A stretch of 64,000 nucleotides of DNA from DASUAS01 sp963720765 (lineage in GTDB: Bacteria > Actinomycetota > Acidimicrobiia > IMCC26256 > DASPTH01), in NCBI GenBank assembly GCA_963720765.1, contig CAVRGS010000013.1, forward strand, positions 682,001 to 746,000. The letters run 5' to 3'. Within the stretch, counting starts at the first letter, position 1. Every line of letters starts with the position of its first letter. Made by a program: the position numbers and the translations under genes. A model generated the notes under the pieces. It was given only the letters and a program-made list of their open reading frames with translations. It made no database searches and was not told the DNA's origin. This document shows, in pieces, positions 62,971 through 64,000 of this stretch.

Positions 62971-64000
62971 GTGGTCATCCGACGGATCGTGTCGATCCTC
63001 GCGCTCACGGTGTCGATCACCGCGATCGCGGCAATCGGCCTCAATGCCCAGGTCTTCGGCGGCTTCCAGCGCCGTGCGACCGACGCCCTGTTTCCTGCTG
63101 CGCCCAGTGATCCGCGACGTGGTCGTGGTCGGGTTCGACGGCAAGTCCATCGACCAGCTCGGCAACCCGGTGCCTCGCGCCACGATCGCGGAGCTCACCA
63201 ACAAGCTCACTGCTGCGGGAGCAAAGGTGATCGCCTTCGACGTCATCTACCGGACCGAACAGCAGGGTGACCCCGCGTTCAAACAGGCGATCGACGACGC
63301 CGGCAACGTCATCCTCGCTACGCAGGTCGACGTCAAGTCATCGGGTGGCGACGCGCCGCCCGTGGCGCGCAGCGCAACGGTTGTGGCGGAGGACCTCGGG
63401 AATGGCTACGCGATCGCCCACGCCCAGGCGAACGCCGATCCGAGTGACGGTGTCAATCGCAGCGTCCCGCTCGTCGTGGACTTCAACGGCGCATTCGTCC
63501 CGGCATTGTCCCTCGAGGCTGTCGCTGCGATACCGCGGCTACGACGGTCCCGTGACCGTTCGTCCGCACGGGGTGCAGATCGGAGATCGCTTCGTGCCGA
63601 CGGGCGGCGCGAAGTCGATGGTCTTGAACTTCTCCGACAAGCTCTCGAACCCGGCGAACGTGATCTCGGCTGCGGACGTGATCGCAGGGAAGGTCCCCGC
63701 GAGCAAGATCGCAGGGAAGATCGTGTTCATCGGTGCCATCGACTCGACCCTCGGCGACAACAAGACCGCGCCCGTCAACAAGTCCACCGGTATCCCGGGT
63801 GTGCTGCTCCACGCGAACGCGGCGAACACGATGCTCACGGGCACGTATCTCGAGCCGGTGTCCGACACCCAGACGTTGCTGTGGGTCGCGTTGATCACCG
63901 CGGTCGTCGGCACGGCGGTCCTGTTGCTCCCACTGTGGGCATCGATCCTCATCACGCTCGTCGTCGGCTTCGGCTACGTGTTCTTCGCCTTCACGCGCTT
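62971..64000 (+). CDS. CHASE2-domain sensor, 3' incomplete, two frameshifts
   Basis: GTG 62971 opens an N-terminal transmembrane helix (ILALTVSITAIAAIGL), then a CHASE2 extracytoplasmic sensor: FQRRATDALFP, VVVVGFDGKSIDQLGNPVPRATIAEL, GAKVIAFDVIY, VNRSVPLVVDFNGAFVPALSLEAVA, GKIVFIGAIDSTLGD and a GVLLHANAANTML-type ending, followed by at least two transmembrane helices at the window end. The protein changes frame near 63106 and again near 63528, each consistent with one extra base. CHASE2 sensors usually continue into an adenylate/guanylate cyclase, kinase or phosphatase domain, here beyond the window. Real pseudogene or sequence errors cannot be separated by eye. Confidence 0.72.

Noticed and set aside
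1..64000. tRNA, rRNA, riboswitch, trp attenuator or T-box
   Set aside because: I looked in every intergenic gap. None is long enough or shows the expected conserved cores, and the gaps upstream of hisD, hisI, trpC and trpF hold only a promoter.

Overview
The window is about 64 kb of very GC-rich, densely coded bacterial chromosome. I see no rRNA or tRNA gene, CRISPR array, transposase or phage gene, and no gene-free gap longer than 300 bases (the longest is the 226-base fabD/fabZ intergenic region). A mycothiol synthase, an HU protein with a Lys/Ala-rich tail, many GTG starts and promoters of the TANNNT type point to Actinomycetota. A complete type II fatty-acid synthase cluster including fabI, together with a stand-alone trpF, fits Acidimicrobiia better than Streptomyces or Mycobacterium. 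This placement is an inference.

Layout. 1-5.6 kb: nucleosidase, decayed DUF2252 gene, YihY-type membrane protein, cation/proton antiporter, two small membrane proteins, HU. 5.8-11.4 kb: aquaporin, two-component system, PPK2 kinase, SGNH-like exported protein. 11.3-21.5 kb: YyaL-type protein, acyl-CoA synthetase, SDR with altered active site, gluzincin peptidase, a CoA-ester lyase/MaoC hydratase pair and a divergent acetoacetyl-CoA synthetase, which together suggest itaconate/leucine-type catabolism to acetoacetate, then a ferredoxin. 21.5-25.6 kb: rlmN, mshD, VOC protein, endonuclease III. 25.6-29.4 kb: hisDCBA (no hisH or hisF in the window). 29.4-33.2 kb: small proteins, hydrolase, cold-shock protein, S9 peptidase. 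33.2-46.7 kb: hisI, trpE, ygfZ-like, a second two-component system, trpC, two acyl-CoA dehydrogenases, a TrpB2-type gene, PAP2 protein, trpF, trpB, trpA (trpD and trpG are not here). 46.7-54.1 kb: orphan adenine methylase, ECF sigma/anti-sigma pair followed by two paralogous small exported proteins, MFS transporter, Bcp peroxiredoxin, SF2 helicase. 54.1-62.5 kb: the FAS-II cluster (fabD, biotinyl-like protein, fabH, fabG, acpP, fabF, acyl-CoA carboxylase beta, fabI; divergent fabZ). 62.6-64 kb: a membrane protein and a CHASE2 sensor running off the end.

The most notable theme is translation initiation. At least 18 genes carry a TANNNT-like -10 hexamer ending only 6-9 bases before the start codon, so their mRNAs are probably leaderless. 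Two of these promoters instead sit before tiny ORFs whose stop codon overlaps the start of the real gene (acetoacetyl-CoA synthetase, helicase), and a third tiny ORF bridges a response regulator and its kinase. A second theme is regulatory DNA: two tandem near-palindromes exactly 20 bp apart between fabD and fabZ, an 11-bp inverted repeat flanking the ECF sigma promoter, and an 11-bp-periodic direct repeat before a response regulator. Three single-base frameshifts fall within 1.9 kb at the right end (fabD and CHASE2) and look more like sequence error than biology.
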